Positions 34,712-43,695 of a stretch of 64,000 nt of DNA are shown here, one piece after another. A program made the translations under genes and the position numbers. Within the stretch, counting starts at the first letter, position 1. Every line of letters starts with the position of its first letter. The notes below the pieces were generated by a model. It had not been told where the DNA came from. It did no database searches and worked only from the letters and a program-made list of their open reading frames with translations. The DNA comes from Microtetraspora glauca (GTDB taxonomy: Bacteria > Actinomycetota > Actinomycetes > Streptomycetales > Streptomycetaceae): the NCBI GenBank assembly GCA_000721275.1, contig JOFO01000004.1, forward strand, positions 62,001-126,000, given 5' to 3'.

Positions 34712-35191
34712 TCAGCCCCGGAAGAGCTGTTCCACCGCGGCGATCCCCTCCCGGGTCCCGATCACCACCAGTACGTCCCCGGCACTCAGAACCTTCTCCG
34801 GACCCGGCGAGGGAATGACTTCCTCGTCACGGACGATCGCCACGATCGACGCGCCCGTCCGTGTCCGTGCCCTGGATTCTCCCAGCGGGCGGCCGGCGAA
34901 CGGAGTGCCGGCGGGCACCTCGACCTGCCCGGCGCTGAGGCCGGGCACCTCCCTGGTCAGATCCGCGAACCGCTCGGCGATACGCGGTGCGCCGAGGATC
35001 TCGGAGAGGACGTCGGCCTCCTCGCCGGTCAGCCGGAAGACGGCCCGCGCCTGGTCCGGGTCGGCTTCTCCGTAGACCGCCAGCTCGAAGTCACCCGAGC
35101 GCTGCGCGACCACACCGATCCTGTCGCCCTCCCGGTTGACGAACTCGTAGAGCAGCCCCACACCGGGCAGCAGCACCTCGTTGACGTCCAC
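34712..35191 (-). CDS. TrkA-C (RCK) domain regulator of the antiporter
   Basis: The 159-residue cytoplasmic protein resembles KhtT. The N-terminus is LLPGVGLLYEFVNREGDRIG, and the C-terminal RCK-C domain (about 80-158) has GTPFAGRPLGESRARTRTGA, SIVAIVRDEEVIPSPGPEKV and LVVIGTREGIAAVEQLF. Such subunits gate K+/H+ antiporters in response to nucleotides or pH. The gene precedes the antiporter gene on the minus strand by 4 bp, so the two form one operon. Boxes in the gap to the divergent USP gene may control both. Confidence 0.9.
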   Translation of the reverse strand: MDVNEVLLPGVGLLYEFVNREGDRIGVVAQRSGDFELAVYGEADPDQARAVFRLTGEEADVLSEILGAPRIAERFADLTREVPGLSAGQVEVPAGTPFAGRPLGESRARTRTGASIVAIVRDEEVIPSPGPEKVLSAGDVLVVIGTREGIAAVEQLFRG

Positions 35192-35347
35192 ACGACCCCA
35201 TCCCGTCCGTCTTGAAGCCGCGTCATACGACTCGGCACCCGACTGTTGCGCATTGGTTATTCGGCATCCGCGGACGGCAGCTCAAGCGCCGGTCCCGGCC
35301 GGGAAGGCCCACCGGGGACTCTTCCTGCCGTCGCGCATGGGCCGACA

Positions 35348-35361
35348 GGGCTGAGCGGCCC
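35348..35361. promoter_or_regulatory. Near-match DosR/OsdR-like box
   Basis: GGGCTGAGCGGCCC keeps the spacing with one deviation in the left half. It lies in the gap between the antiporter operon and the USP/ATPase operon. Confidence 0.4.
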
Positions 35362-35442
35362 CACGCGGAAGGCCGGACGGTCCTTCAGGTGACGACTTGC
35401 TCCGGTCGGGGCGTCGGCAGGGCCGTTCCCGACGACGGCTTC

Positions 35443-35456
35443 GGGACGGTCGGCCC
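35443..35456. promoter_or_regulatory. DosR/OsdR-like box (USP / P-type ATPase operon)
   Basis: GGGACGGTCGGCCC lies 89 bp before the USP start. The position matches that of the boxes before the regulator, GAPDH and the 52569 USP gene. Confidence 0.65.
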
Positions 35457-35544
35457 TGGAAGTGGTCCGTACGCCCCATGGCCGGGGGGTCGCGTCCGGG
35501 GTGGGCTGGGAGACGAGAGCCGGAGTCCGGACAGAGGAGGCGTC

Positions 35545-36450
35545 ATGAGCGGTCTGGTGGTCGTGGGTGTGGACGGGTCGGAATCGAGTTCCGTCGCGGT
35601 GGAGACGGCGGCCCGGGAGGCACGGGCGCGTGGGGCGGCGCTGCGGGTGGTGCACGCGTTCGCCTGGCCGGTGCCGTATGCGCTTCCGCGCTCTTCACTG
35701 GTTGGCCCGTCGTTGTCGGGGCCGCCGTCGTTGGTCTCGGAGGACGTGCTCCGGGAGATGGCCGGGGGGCTGGTGGCCGACGCGGTCGGGCGGGCGCGGG
35801 CGGCGGCACCGGAAGTCGAGGTCAGCCAAGCCGTGCTGCCCGGTGACCCCGTGACGGTCCTGGAGGCACAGTCCCGCGCCGCCGAGCTGGTCGTGGTGGG
35901 TCCCCGGGGGACGGGCGGGTTCGTCGGGCTGCCGACCGGGTCGACGGCGGTGCACCTGGTGGCGCACGGGGGGTGCCCGGTGCTGGTGGTCCGCGGGCAG
36001 CCGCGCGTGGATGGCCCGGTCGTGCTGGGCGTCGACGGTTCGGCCGCGGGCGCAGCGGCGGTCGACTTCGCCTTCGCGACGGCAGAGCGGCGGAGGGCGC
36101 CTCTGGTGGCGTTCCACGCCTGGACGACGTGGAACGCGCCGATGCCCCCTCCGCAGGACGCGTCGGCTCCGTACGCCAACCCGCCGGGCGCTCTGTCCGA
36201 GGCGGAGGAGGCCCTGCTGTCCGAGGCGCTCGCGGGCTACCGCGCACGGTATCCGGGGGTGGTGGTGGAGTACAGGGTGGTGCACGGTCGCACCCGGGAG
36301 GCGTTGATCGACGCGAGCCGGTCCGCTCAGCTGATGGTGGTCGGCGCTCGGGGGCGCGGCGGTTTCGCCGGGCTGCTGCTCGGCTCGGTCAGCCAGGCCC
36401 TGCTGCATCACGCCCACTGTCCCGTCGCCGTGGTCCGAGGCCGGCGATGA
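35545..36450 (+). CDS. Universal stress protein, tandem domains
   Basis: The 301-residue protein has two USP domains (about 1-145 and 155-300). Each opens with a VGVDGS-type strand (VVVGVDGSESSSVAVETAAR and VVLGVDGSAAGAAAVDFAFA), and each has an ATP-binding loop: VGPRGTGGFVGLPTGSTAVH and VGARGRGGFAGLLLGSVSQA. Tandem USPs such as Rv2623 bind ATP and act in mycobacterial dormancy. GAGGAGG lies 5 bp before the ATG. The stop overlaps the start of the P-type ATPase gene (ATGA), so the two are one operon under the box at 35443. Confidence 0.95.
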   Translation: MSGLVVVGVDGSESSSVAVETAAREARARGAALRVVHAFAWPVPYALPRSSLVGPSLSGPPSLVSEDVLREMAGGLVADAVGRARAAAPEVEVSQAVLPGDPVTVLEAQSRAAELVVVGPRGTGGFVGLPTGSTAVHLVAHGGCPVLVVRGQPRVDGPVVLGVDGSAAGAAAVDFAFATAERRRAPLVAFHAWTTWNAPMPPPQDASAPYANPPGALSEAEEALLSEALAGYRARYPGVVVEYRVVHGRTREALIDASRSAQLMVVGARGRGGFAGLLLGSVSQALLHHAHCPVAVVRGRR

Positions 36451-39185
36451 CCACGCCTCAGCAGACCAGGACCGGGAACAGCGCCCCGCACGTACCGGCG
36501 TCCCCGCAGCCGGATGCCCACCGACGCGGCGTCGACGACGTCGCGGGCTCGCTCGCGGTGGTTCCGGACCTCGGCTTGACCACGGCGGACGCCGAACGGC
36601 GGGCGGCCGTCTGGGGAGCCAACGAACTGGCCGAACCGGTCCGCCGGCCGCGGTGGCTGCGTCTGCTGGACCAGTTCCGCAGCTGGCTGATCGGTATCCT
36701 GCTCGCTGCCGCCGTCATCGCCGGAGTCGTCGGCGACGTCACGGACGCCCTTGTCATCACCGCCGTTCTGCTCATCAACGCCACCATCGGATACCTGCAG
36801 GAAAACCGTGCCGAGCGCAGCCTCGAAGCGCTGCGCCGGATGCTCGTCCCCACGGCCCGGGTGCGCCGCGACGGCCGGGTCCAGGTGATCCCGGCGGGCT
36901 CCCTGGTGCCCGGCGACATCGTCCTCCTGGAAGGCGGAGACCGCGTCCCGGCCGACGGACGCCTGATCGTCGCCGAGTCGGTCGAGGCGGCCGAGGCCGC
37001 TCTGACCGGCGAGTCACGCCCCGTCGCCAAGACGACCGCGCCCACCGCGGCCGACGGCCAGGAACACGTGCCCGTGGCCGAGCGCACCGGCATGCTCTTC
37101 ATGAACACCGCTCTGACCCGCGGTCGTGCCGAGATGATCGTCACGGCCACCGGCATGCGTACCGAGGTCGGCGCGATCGCGGAGGCGCTGCGCACCGAAG
37201 CGGAACCACCCAGCCCGCTTCAGGTCCAGATGGACAGCCTGGGCCGACGCCTCGCAGTGGTCAGCGGCATCGCCGTGGCCGCCTACGCGCTCGCGGCCCT
37301 CCTACGAGGCGAAGAACCGGCCGACCTCGCCCTCCGGGCGGTGGCTCTGGCTGTCGCCGCGATCCCCGAGGGGCTGCCCGCCGTTCTCGCGCTCACCCTG
37401 GCCCTGGGCGTCTACCGCATGGCCCGTCGCGGTGCCGTCGTCAAGCGCCTGGCCTCCGTCGAAGCGCTCGGATCCGCGACCGTGGTGTGCAGCGACAAGA
37501 CCGGCACCTTGACCCTGAACGAGATGACCACCCGGGTCCTGTGGGCCGCCGGAAGCACCTACAGCGTGGCAGGCGAAGGCTACGACACCACCGGCACCGT
37601 GCTCCTGGCCGACGGTGAGGGCGGAGTGGACCTGCACGACGCGCTGTTGCCGTTCGCGCTCTGCAACGACGCCCGCCTCACCCCGGACGGAATCATCGGG
37701 GACCCCACCGAAGCCGCCCTGATGGTCCTCGCGGCCAAAGCCGGCCTTGACGCCGACCCGCGCACACACATGACGCGTACGGACGAGGTGCCCTTCGACC
37801 CGGCCGCCAGATACATGGCCACTTTCCACGCTGACGCCGATGACCGCGTCCGCGTCCACGCCAAAGGAGCCGTCGACGTCCTGTTGGACCGCTGCGCCCA
37901 CGTCCTGACCGCGCAAGGGCCGATGCCCCTTGACGCGGATCGCCGCCGGGAGGTCACCGATGTCGCGCGGCGGTTGGGCAGCCAGGGCCTGCGTGTCCTC
38001 GGTGCCGCCACCGCCACCGTCGACCAGCCCCACCGGAAAGACGTGACAGGGCTGACCTTCACCGCCATCGCCGGGATCTCCGATCCGCCCCGTCCCCAGG
38101 CCCGTGACGCGGTCGCCCTGGCGCAGGCGGCCGGTGTGACCGTCAAGATGGTCACCGGGGACCATGCCGACACCGCGACCGCCATCGCCCGCGAACTCGG
38201 CATCACGGGAGACATCGTCTCCGGGACCGAACTCGCCCGGATGAGCGACCAAGAGCTCACGGACCGCATCGAGGACATCGGCGTGTTCGCCCGCGTCGCC
38301 CCTGAGCACAAGGTGACCATCGTCCGAGCCCTGGCCCGGCGCGGTCACATCGTGGCCATGACCGGAGACGGCGTCAACGACGCGGCGGCCCTTCGCTCCG
38401 CCCACATCGGCGTCGCGATGGGCGTCACCGGTACGGACGTGGCCAAAGAGGCCGCGGACATGGTGCTCACCGACGACGACTTCTCCACCATCGTCCGCGC
38501 GGTCCGCGAAGGCAGGACCATCTACGACAACATCGTCACCTTCGTCCGCTTCCAGCTGTCCACCAACATCGGCGCCATCTTCACGTTGCTCGCCACTGTG
38601 CTGGCCGGGCTTCCCGCGCCCCTGTCCGCCATCCAGCTGCTGTGGGTCAACATCATCATGGACGGGCCGCCGGCCATGGCCCTGGCCGTCGATCCTCCGC
38701 GGGACGACGTCATGCGGCGCCCGCCCCGGCCGCCCCGGGAGCGGATCCTGGACGCCCGCCGCCTGGCCGCCATCTCCCGATCAGGCGCCGTCATGGCCGC
38801 CGGCACCCTGGCGGTCTTCGCCGGAGCCCGCCATCTCACCGACGCCGCGACGGCCGCCACCATGGCCTTCACCACGTTCGTCCTCTTCCAGCTCTGCAAC
38901 GCCCTGGCCTCGCGCAACGACGGGGGCCCCGTCCTGGCACGCCATCAGTTCCACAACCGCACCCTGTGGACGTGCCTGGCCGCCGTACTCACCCTCCAGA
39001 TCATCGCCGTACAGCTGCCCGTCGCCCAAGGAGTCTTCGGCACAGTCCCCCTCAGCCCGGTCCAGTGGGCGATCTGCCTCGCCACCGCCTCCACCGTGCT
39101 GCTGACCGAGCACTGCCGGCGTGCCGCACAGGTGCGGTCGGGCCGCCGTCGAGCAGTACGGCAACGGACGCTTGGAGACAGGTGA
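36447..39185 (+). CDS. Cation-translocating P-type ATPase (CtpF-like)
   Basis: The 912-residue pump is of the P2 (Ca2+/Na+-type) class. It has the actuator motif ALTGESRPV, the helix-4 motif AAIPEGLPAVLALTLALG, the phosphorylated Asp350 in CSDKTGTLTLNE, the nucleotide-domain KGAVDVLLDRC, and the hinge TGDGVNDAAALRSAHIGVAM. The N-terminal cation-ATPase domain (about 25-95) and a six-helix C-terminal end are present. The nearest known type is mycobacterial CtpF (Rv1997), a DosR-regulon Ca2+-type pump. The specificity here is not decided by sequence alone. It is translationally coupled to the preceding USP gene. Confidence 0.95.
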   Translation: MTTPQQTRTGNSAPHVPASPQPDAHRRGVDDVAGSLAVVPDLGLTTADAERRAAVWGANELAEPVRRPRWLRLLDQFRSWLIGILLAAAVIAGVVGDVTDALVITAVLLINATIGYLQENRAERSLEALRRMLVPTARVRRDGRVQVIPAGSLVPGDIVLLEGGDRVPADGRLIVAESVEAAEAALTGESRPVAKTTAPTAADGQEHVPVAERTGMLFMNTALTRGRAEMIVTATGMRTEVGAIAEALRTEAEPPSPLQVQMDSLGRRLAVVSGIAVAAYALAALLRGEEPADLALRAVALAVAAIPEGLPAVLALTLALGVYRMARRGAVVKRLASVEALGSATVVCSDKTGTLTLNEMTTRVLWAAGSTYSVAGEGYDTTGTVLLADGEGGVDLHDALLPFALCNDARLTPDGIIGDPTEAALMVLAAKAGLDADPRTHMTRTDEVPFDPAARYMATFHADADDRVRVHAKGAVDVLLDRCAHVLTAQGPMPLDADRRREVTDVARRLGSQGLRVLGAATATVDQPHRKDVTGLTFTAIAGISDPPRPQARDAVALAQAAGVTVKMVTGDHADTATAIARELGITGDIVSGTELARMSDQELTDRIEDIGVFARVAPEHKVTIVRALARRGHIVAMTGDGVNDAAALRSAHIGVAMGVTGTDVAKEAADMVLTDDDFSTIVRAVREGRTIYDNIVTFVRFQLSTNIGAIFTLLATVLAGLPAPLSAIQLLWVNIIMDGPPAMALAVDPPRDDVMRRPPRPPRERILDARRLAAISRSGAVMAAGTLAVFAGARHLTDAATAATMAFTTFVLFQLCNALASRNDGGPVLARHQFHNRTLWTCLAAVLTLQIIAVQLPVAQGVFGTVPLSPVQWAICLATASTVLLTEHCRRAAQVRSGRRRAVRQRTLGDR

Positions 39186-39720
39186 AGACCGGACGGGATG
39201 GGCGAGGGCGTGGATCACCGGCTCGACGCCCAGCCGGGACGGCCATCCCTTGAGGATGTCGTCGGTCCTTGGGCGGATCACCCCGGCGAGGACGGCGACC
39301 GAGGCGACCACCGGAGGAGGGGCCGCCGGTGAGTTCGGCGCGCTTGGCGGCCCCTCCTCCGGGGTGGCGGGGCCGTTGGGCTCGACGAAGTCGGTGATCA
39401 GCTCGCCCAAGGAGCCGCGCTCGATCTGCCGCTGAGGGACGTGGAAGCACCACATTTGCCACCCGCGCACGGATCGCTCCCGTGGCGCCGATGGTCCCGC
39501 CCGGCCGACGTCCGGCCTCCTCCCGCCACGACCGTGACGCGCGGAGGCGATGACGCGTTCTGGAAGGGATACGGGATGCGCCTCGCGCAAATCTGCACCG
39601 CACTCCCCGCCGTCGACGCCGCAGTGGCAAAGGGCCCAAGCTGAAGGCCCGTGCCGGGCGCGGTCATCCGGCACATCGCAGAAAGGCCGTACTCCGGGCT
39701 CTTCTGACCGAAGAAGAAGC
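39186..39720. other. Gene-free stretch containing a terminator
   Basis: No gene is assigned in this 535-bp gap between convergent genes. A minus-strand frame with plausible usage (SLGELITDFVEPNGPATPEE, AVLAGVIRPRTDDILKGWPS) passes through 39190-39430 but has no recognisable family and contains the hairpin at 39311-39362; it may be a remnant. Confidence 0.4.
39311..39362. terminator. Bidirectional terminator hairpin
   Basis: Perfect 17-bp arms (39311-39327 and 39346-39362) with an 18-base loop lie between the convergent P-type ATPase and lipoprotein genes. Confidence 0.8.
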
Positions 39721-40455
39721 TCAGCCCGTGCCCGCTGTCTCCGTCAGCTTCTTGAGTTGGGCGGTGATCACCTCGTCCGGGGCCTCGCCCGCGTTCTTGT
39801 GCGTGACCAGGCCCTGCCAGCTGAAGACGGCCACGTTGGAGCCGCTGCGGACCACCCGGTACCAGTGCGCTGTTCCCGACAACTCCCTTTTGAAGGCCAG
39901 CGCTTCGTCGGCGGGACCCGGGTCGGGGACGGGGAGTCCCGTGACGGTCGGGTTGAGGCCCATGTCGTTCTCGTACCCGGTGCAGCTCTTCGCCGCGTCA
40001 CGGACGCGGGCGAGGACTTCCTCCGCGTCGGCCGCCTCGGCGTAGGCGTAGAGCGTGATGTCGGTGGCCTTTGTGTCCTTCTTCGGGTGGACGGAGCGGG
40101 CCGCCGCCGCGGTCGGTGCCGGTTCGGGGGAGCGCAACCGGATGTCCTCCACGGGCTGGCAGGCCGCCGGTTCGGCCGGCTTCCCCTTGCTGCCGAGGAC
40201 GGTGCCCTGCTTGAAGACGGTGAAGGTGTATTCGGGCAGGTCCGCTTCGGTGACCGCCGCGCTCTCCAGGCCGGCGGCGTCCAGCGGACCTCCGTTCGTC
40301 CTTCCCGCGGCCGTCCCCTCTGCCGAGTCCTCGGTCACGGCGCCGCTTCTGCCGTCTTCCGGCCCTTCGTCGCCGTTTCCGCAGCCGGCCAGCAGGGCCA
40401 CCGCGGCAAGCGTCACCGCGACAGCCTGAACCCGTCGCAGTCCGTCCACTCTCAT
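39721..40455 (-). CDS. Putative lipoprotein of unknown function
   Basis: The 244-residue protein has a signal peptide with lipobox LLAGC (Cys at residue 25), a low-complexity acidic linker (GNGDEGPEDGRSGAVTEDSA), and a soluble domain with LPEYTFTVFKQGTVLGS, VRDAAKSCTGYENDMGLNPT and YRVVRSGSNVAVFSWQGLVT. This resembles the mycobacterial/streptomycete sensor-type lipoproteins of the PknH-extracellular class in layout, but no family can be named with confidence. GGAGTGGAA precedes ATG 40455. No box is seen upstream. Confidence 0.8.
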   Translation of the reverse strand: MRVDGLRRVQAVAVTLAAVALLAGCGNGDEGPEDGRSGAVTEDSAEGTAAGRTNGGPLDAAGLESAAVTEADLPEYTFTVFKQGTVLGSKGKPAEPAACQPVEDIRLRSPEPAPTAAAARSVHPKKDTKATDITLYAYAEAADAEEVLARVRDAAKSCTGYENDMGLNPTVTGLPVPDPGPADEALAFKRELSGTAHWYRVVRSGSNVAVFSWQGLVTHKNAGEAPDEVITAQLKKLTETAGTG

Positions 40456-40687
40456 TTCCACTCCTCCGGTACCAGTGCCCGGGCACGTCGGCACCTGGGG
40501 CATATCTGGAAGACGATGGCAGAGCGCGGTAGGGGCGGCGTCACCCGAAACGCGTACAGCCACTACGTACGCCGACCAGTTGGAGGACGAGCCGGTCGCG
40601 GAACCCGGCGAGTGCCGCGTCGTGGATCGCCGTGTCCGGAGGCCGGGAGCACGTCATGCGCGCTGCTTCCGCGGCACTTCGAAGGAG

Positions 40688-40891
40688 GTGGGCCCCGAGC
40701 CCGGACTGCTGGCCGTCGGAACCATCACGTCGATAGGGCTCGGCGCGATACTCGTGTTCGCCGTCGACTGGCAGGGGGAGGGCGCTGACCGGCCCCTGGC
40801 GGGACTCATCATGATGGCGGTCGGAAGCCTCGCCCTGGTCGCCGTCACGCACATGTACGGCCATGACTCCCGTTCCGGGAAGACGCCGTGA
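40688..40891 (+). CDS. Small membrane protein, DUF6458-like
   Basis: The C-terminal part, AVGTITSIGLGAILVFAVDW and LAGLIMMAVGSLALVAVTHM, forms two membrane helices joined by an acidic/Trp turn, as in the short actinobacterial DUF6458 proteins. The start is uncertain. GTG 40688 gives 67 residues but overlaps the GGAGG that would serve it; the frame is open from 40475. Confidence 0.6.
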   Translation: MGPEPGLLAVGTITSIGLGAILVFAVDWQGEGADRPLAGLIMMAVGSLALVAVTHMYGHDSRSGKTP

Positions 40892-41355
40892 GACCGCGGG
40901 GCCACACCGGCACCATCCTTGTCCCCGTGGTGGGCCCCATGGCGCCTGACGGCAGGTGAACTTGCTCCGACGTCCCACGGCGGGACCGGGGCGTGACAGT
41001 CCCAGCGTCAGGGCTGTCGTCGTCGTGATGCCGTTCTGGTCGGCCGTGGTGGGCCCGGCGGGGCCGGCGCTCTCGTTCCTGCGACGGGGTGGAGCGCGTT
41101 GCGCATGGTCCGCACCTGGGCGGCACCCGCGGCCTGGGAGACGCCGGTGTCGTCGGTGGGCGTCCTGACCGGACCTGACGAGCAGTCCAGCGCAGGACCG
41201 GTCCGAAGGCGTCGACCCCAGCGCTTCGCCCTCGGCCACCGCGATACCGCACCCTCGCAACGACCGGGGCCCGGTGCGGCCGCTTCCCCTCAGGGGAAGC
41301 GGCCGCACCGGGCCCCGGCAGACTCCGGCGAGCTCATGCCGACCGCGAGCGACGG
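40892..41355. other. Gene-free stretch with terminator
   Basis: No gene was recognised apart from the 27-bp-arm hairpin at 41264-41318. Frames on both strands here lack start signals and homology. Confidence 0.4.
41264..41318. terminator. Very long perfect hairpin, bidirectional terminator
   Basis: Arms of 27 bp (41264-41290 and 41292-41318) are perfectly complementary with a single unpaired central base, so the folded RNA would have a three- to five-base loop. It lies 38 bp from the 3' end of the minus-strand USP gene and downstream of the plus-strand DUF6458-like gene. Confidence 0.88.
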
Positions 41356-42282
41356 TCAGGGATGCCGCACCACCGCCACAGGCGCCGCAGCACGGTGCAG
41401 CACCGCGTGCGTGACCGGGCCGATGCGCGGGCCGATCGCCGAGTGGCGCACACGCCGTCCCACGACCAGCAGCGAGGCGTCCTTCGAGGCGTCCACGAGG
41501 TGGTCGGCCGCCCCGCCCACCACACATTGCTCCTTGACGTCGACCTCCGGGAACTTGCCCCGCCACGGCCGCAGCGCGTCGGTGAGCACGCTTGCCTCAC
41601 GCAGTCCCATCGCGACGCCATGTCCGGGATCGACGGCTTCGGGGTCGTGTCCGAACACGATCGGTACGTCCCACCCGTGGACGACCTTCAGGGCGGCCCC
41701 GCGTGCGGCGGCGGCGGAGAAGGCGAACTCGATCAGCTCGTCGCACGGCCGGGTGAGGTCGAGCCCCAGCACCACGTCGAGGTACCGTGCCCGGCCGGTC
41801 GGGCCGCCCTGGGGCTGCTTCTCGTCCTCGGCCTGCTCGCCGGCCCGCACGACGACGACCGGGCACTCGGCGTGCGCGATGACGGGCAAGGACACCGATC
41901 CGGCCAGAAGGCCACCCAGGGCTCCCAGTCCCCGCGAGCCCAGAACCAGGACCTCCGCCTTGTTCGTCGCGGCGAGCAGCACCTCGACGGGACGGCCGAG
42001 GATCTGCTCGACGCCGACGCGCAGACCGGGATGACTCTCCCGCACCCGCTCGGCCGTCTCACGCGGGATGCGCTCGGCCCAGTGCCGGGTGACGGTCGTT
42101 TCGCCGGAGGCGGTGTCCGCACCCGTGAACGGGACGTGGGTGAACCCCGGTGACCAGTCCTGCCAGGCATGGACGATGTGCAGGGGCAGATCCCGCAGCA
42201 GCGCCTCTCGGGCAGCCCAGTGCGCGGCTGCCTGCGACTCCATCGAGCCGTCCACAGCGGCGATGACCGGACGTTGTGACAT
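41356..42282 (-). CDS. Universal stress protein, tandem domains
   Basis: The 308-residue protein has two USP domains. The first opens PVIAAVDGSMESQAAAHWAA and has the ATP loop LGSRGLGALGGLLAGSVSLP; the second opens VVLGLDLTRPCDELIEFAFS and ends with VVGRRVRHSAIGPRIGPVTH. The second domain has lost the DGS and the G-2x-G-9x-G pattern, so probably only the first binds ATP. The gene precedes the hibernation factor gene in the map but is separated from it by a terminator. No clear box was found in its 179-bp upstream gap. Confidence 0.94.
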   Translation of the reverse strand: MSQRPVIAAVDGSMESQAAAHWAAREALLRDLPLHIVHAWQDWSPGFTHVPFTGADTASGETTVTRHWAERIPRETAERVRESHPGLRVGVEQILGRPVEVLLAATNKAEVLVLGSRGLGALGGLLAGSVSLPVIAHAECPVVVVRAGEQAEDEKQPQGGPTGRARYLDVVLGLDLTRPCDELIEFAFSAAAARGAALKVVHGWDVPIVFGHDPEAVDPGHGVAMGLREASVLTDALRPWRGKFPEVDVKEQCVVGGAADHLVDASKDASLLVVGRRVRHSAIGPRIGPVTHAVLHRAAAPVAVVRHP

Positions 42283-42424
42283 GGAATCCTCCGTGTGAGG
42301 GGGCGTTTCGATCGGGAAGCGTTCGCGGACCAGGCGAAGGCCGGGCCCCTCGCAGAGGCGCGGCACGTGTCGGCGGAGAACGGGCCCGCCGCCCACGACG
42401 GCCGGTGACGGGAGGCGAGGGGCG

Positions 42425-42449
42425 GGCCGGAAGCGGGGCGCTTCCGGCC
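42425..42449 (-). terminator. Terminator after the hibernation factor gene
   Basis: GGCCGGAAGCG and CGCTTCCGGCC form an 11-bp perfect stem with a 3-base loop, 12 bp beyond the stop of the minus-strand hpf-like gene. Confidence 0.83.
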
Positions 42450-42461
42450 GGAGGACGATCT

Positions 42462-43253
42462 TTACCGGGCGGGGGCGATCAGCCCGTAGTGGCCGTCGTA
42501 GCGGTGGTAGAGCACGCTGCCCCGACCGGTGGCCGTGTCGGCGAAGAAGACGAACGGCAGTCCGGTGAGGTGCAGCCGCTGAACGGCCTCGGGCACCGTG
42601 CTCGCAGGCACGGGGACCGTGCTCACGCCCAGCAGCCCTTCGGCCTCGCGCTCCTGGCCCACGGGCCCCAGCGATGCCAGGCGGTGGCGGCCGGTACGGA
42701 CGTCGCGGTAGACCACGCTGTCGTACCCGGAGACCAGGTCCGTGAAGACCCAGAAGTCGTAGTCCATGGCCTCCAGGTCGATCACGGCGTCCTCGGGCGT
42801 CTGCCGGGTCCGGCTGAACGACTTGTACCGCTCGACGCGGCGCTCCTCGGCAGGCAGGTGCTGACGGTGCGGACGGTGCTCGTGGCCCGCGCTGTCCCAC
42901 CACGCTTCCTGGGCGGTGTCGGAGAGCCCGCGCGGCCCGTGCCGCCGTGCCCTGGCCAGCCGCGCGGTCAGACGCTCCTGCAGGAGGTCGACCGCTTCGA
43001 ACATGGTGCTCGCGGCGACGTGGGCACGTACCGGCCGACCGCTCACATCGACCACGGCCTGGGCGATGGCGGGGCGGGCCGCCGAGCAACGGACCGCCTG
43101 GGTGAGCTTCACCTGGGCGGCCAGTACCGGCTCGCTCACGTGGTCGAGGGTCGCGAGCACCTTCTCCCGTGCGTAGGCGGCCGCGCCTTGGGGCACCTGT
43201 CCTCGGCTGCGGACCTGGACGTCGACTGCCTGGCTGGTCTTGAGACGGCTCAT
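42462..43253 (-). CDS. hpf: Ribosome hibernation promoting factor, long form (HPF/RafH-like)
   Basis: The 263-residue protein has an S30AE (HPF) N-terminal domain at about 8-105 (VDVQVRSRGQVPQGAAAYAR, STMFEAVDLLQERLTARLAR). Its C-terminal dimerisation region is duplicated in this family: YKSFSRTRQTPEDAVIDLEA, DYDFWVFTDLVSGYDSVVYR and LPFVFFADTATGRGSVLYHR. It binds the 30S subunit and joins 70S ribosomes into inactive 100S particles. Mycobacterial hypoxia-induced versions (Rv0079, RafH) are DosR-controlled; the box at 43384-43397 lies 131 bp before this gene. A housekeeping copy is probably elsewhere in the genome. Confidence 0.93.
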   Translation of the reverse strand: MSRLKTSQAVDVQVRSRGQVPQGAAAYAREKVLATLDHVSEPVLAAQVKLTQAVRCSAARPAIAQAVVDVSGRPVRAHVAASTMFEAVDLLQERLTARLARARRHGPRGLSDTAQEAWWDSAGHEHRPHRQHLPAEERRVERYKSFSRTRQTPEDAVIDLEAMDYDFWVFTDLVSGYDSVVYRDVRTGRHRLASLGPVGQEREAEGLLGVSTVPVPASTVPEAVQRLHLTGLPFVFFADTATGRGSVLYHRYDGHYGLIAPAR

Positions 43254-43383
43254 GGGAACTCCTCCTTGATCGCTCTCAGCCTGTCCGGCGCCGACTGTTC
43301 CCGGCAGAGCCGACGGGGTCGTCGCCGCGGGGCGACCGGTCCCCTCGCCGCCCCTCCATCCGGGACGTGCGGACATCCGCAAA

Positions 43384-43397
43384 GGGCCGTTCGGCCC
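43384..43397. promoter_or_regulatory. DosR/OsdR-like box (hpf / phosphoketolase gap)
   Basis: GGGCCGTTCGGCCC is the most symmetric of the boxes apart from 52262. It lies between divergent hpf and phosphoketolase genes. Confidence 0.62.
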
Positions 43398-43695
43398 AGG
43401 GCCAGGCAAGGGGCTGGAGCCAGGAACAAGCACGTGGCCATGGTCGGCCGGGACAGCGCAAGGAGGCTGCCGAAGTACCCCGTCCGGCCCTTACCGCGAC
43501 GCTTTCGCTGTGTCAGCGTCGTGATGGGCGGGTGCACTTACGGCCATGCGGCTCAGGAGCCGTGGAATCGCGAGGGGCGGCGCCTCCGGGCGGCCCGAGG
43601 CGGTTCGCGTTCCCGCGACGCGGGACATCGCACGCTTCGGCCCCGCAGGCCCGGCGCCCCGCTTGCCGCCCGCGACCACACACGACGGAGGAAAC

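Noticed and set aside
40541..41566. Minus-strand frame of 341 codons upstream of a USP gene end
   Set aside because: It passes through the perfect 27-bp hairpin, overlaps the true USP gene out of frame, and shows no family signature.
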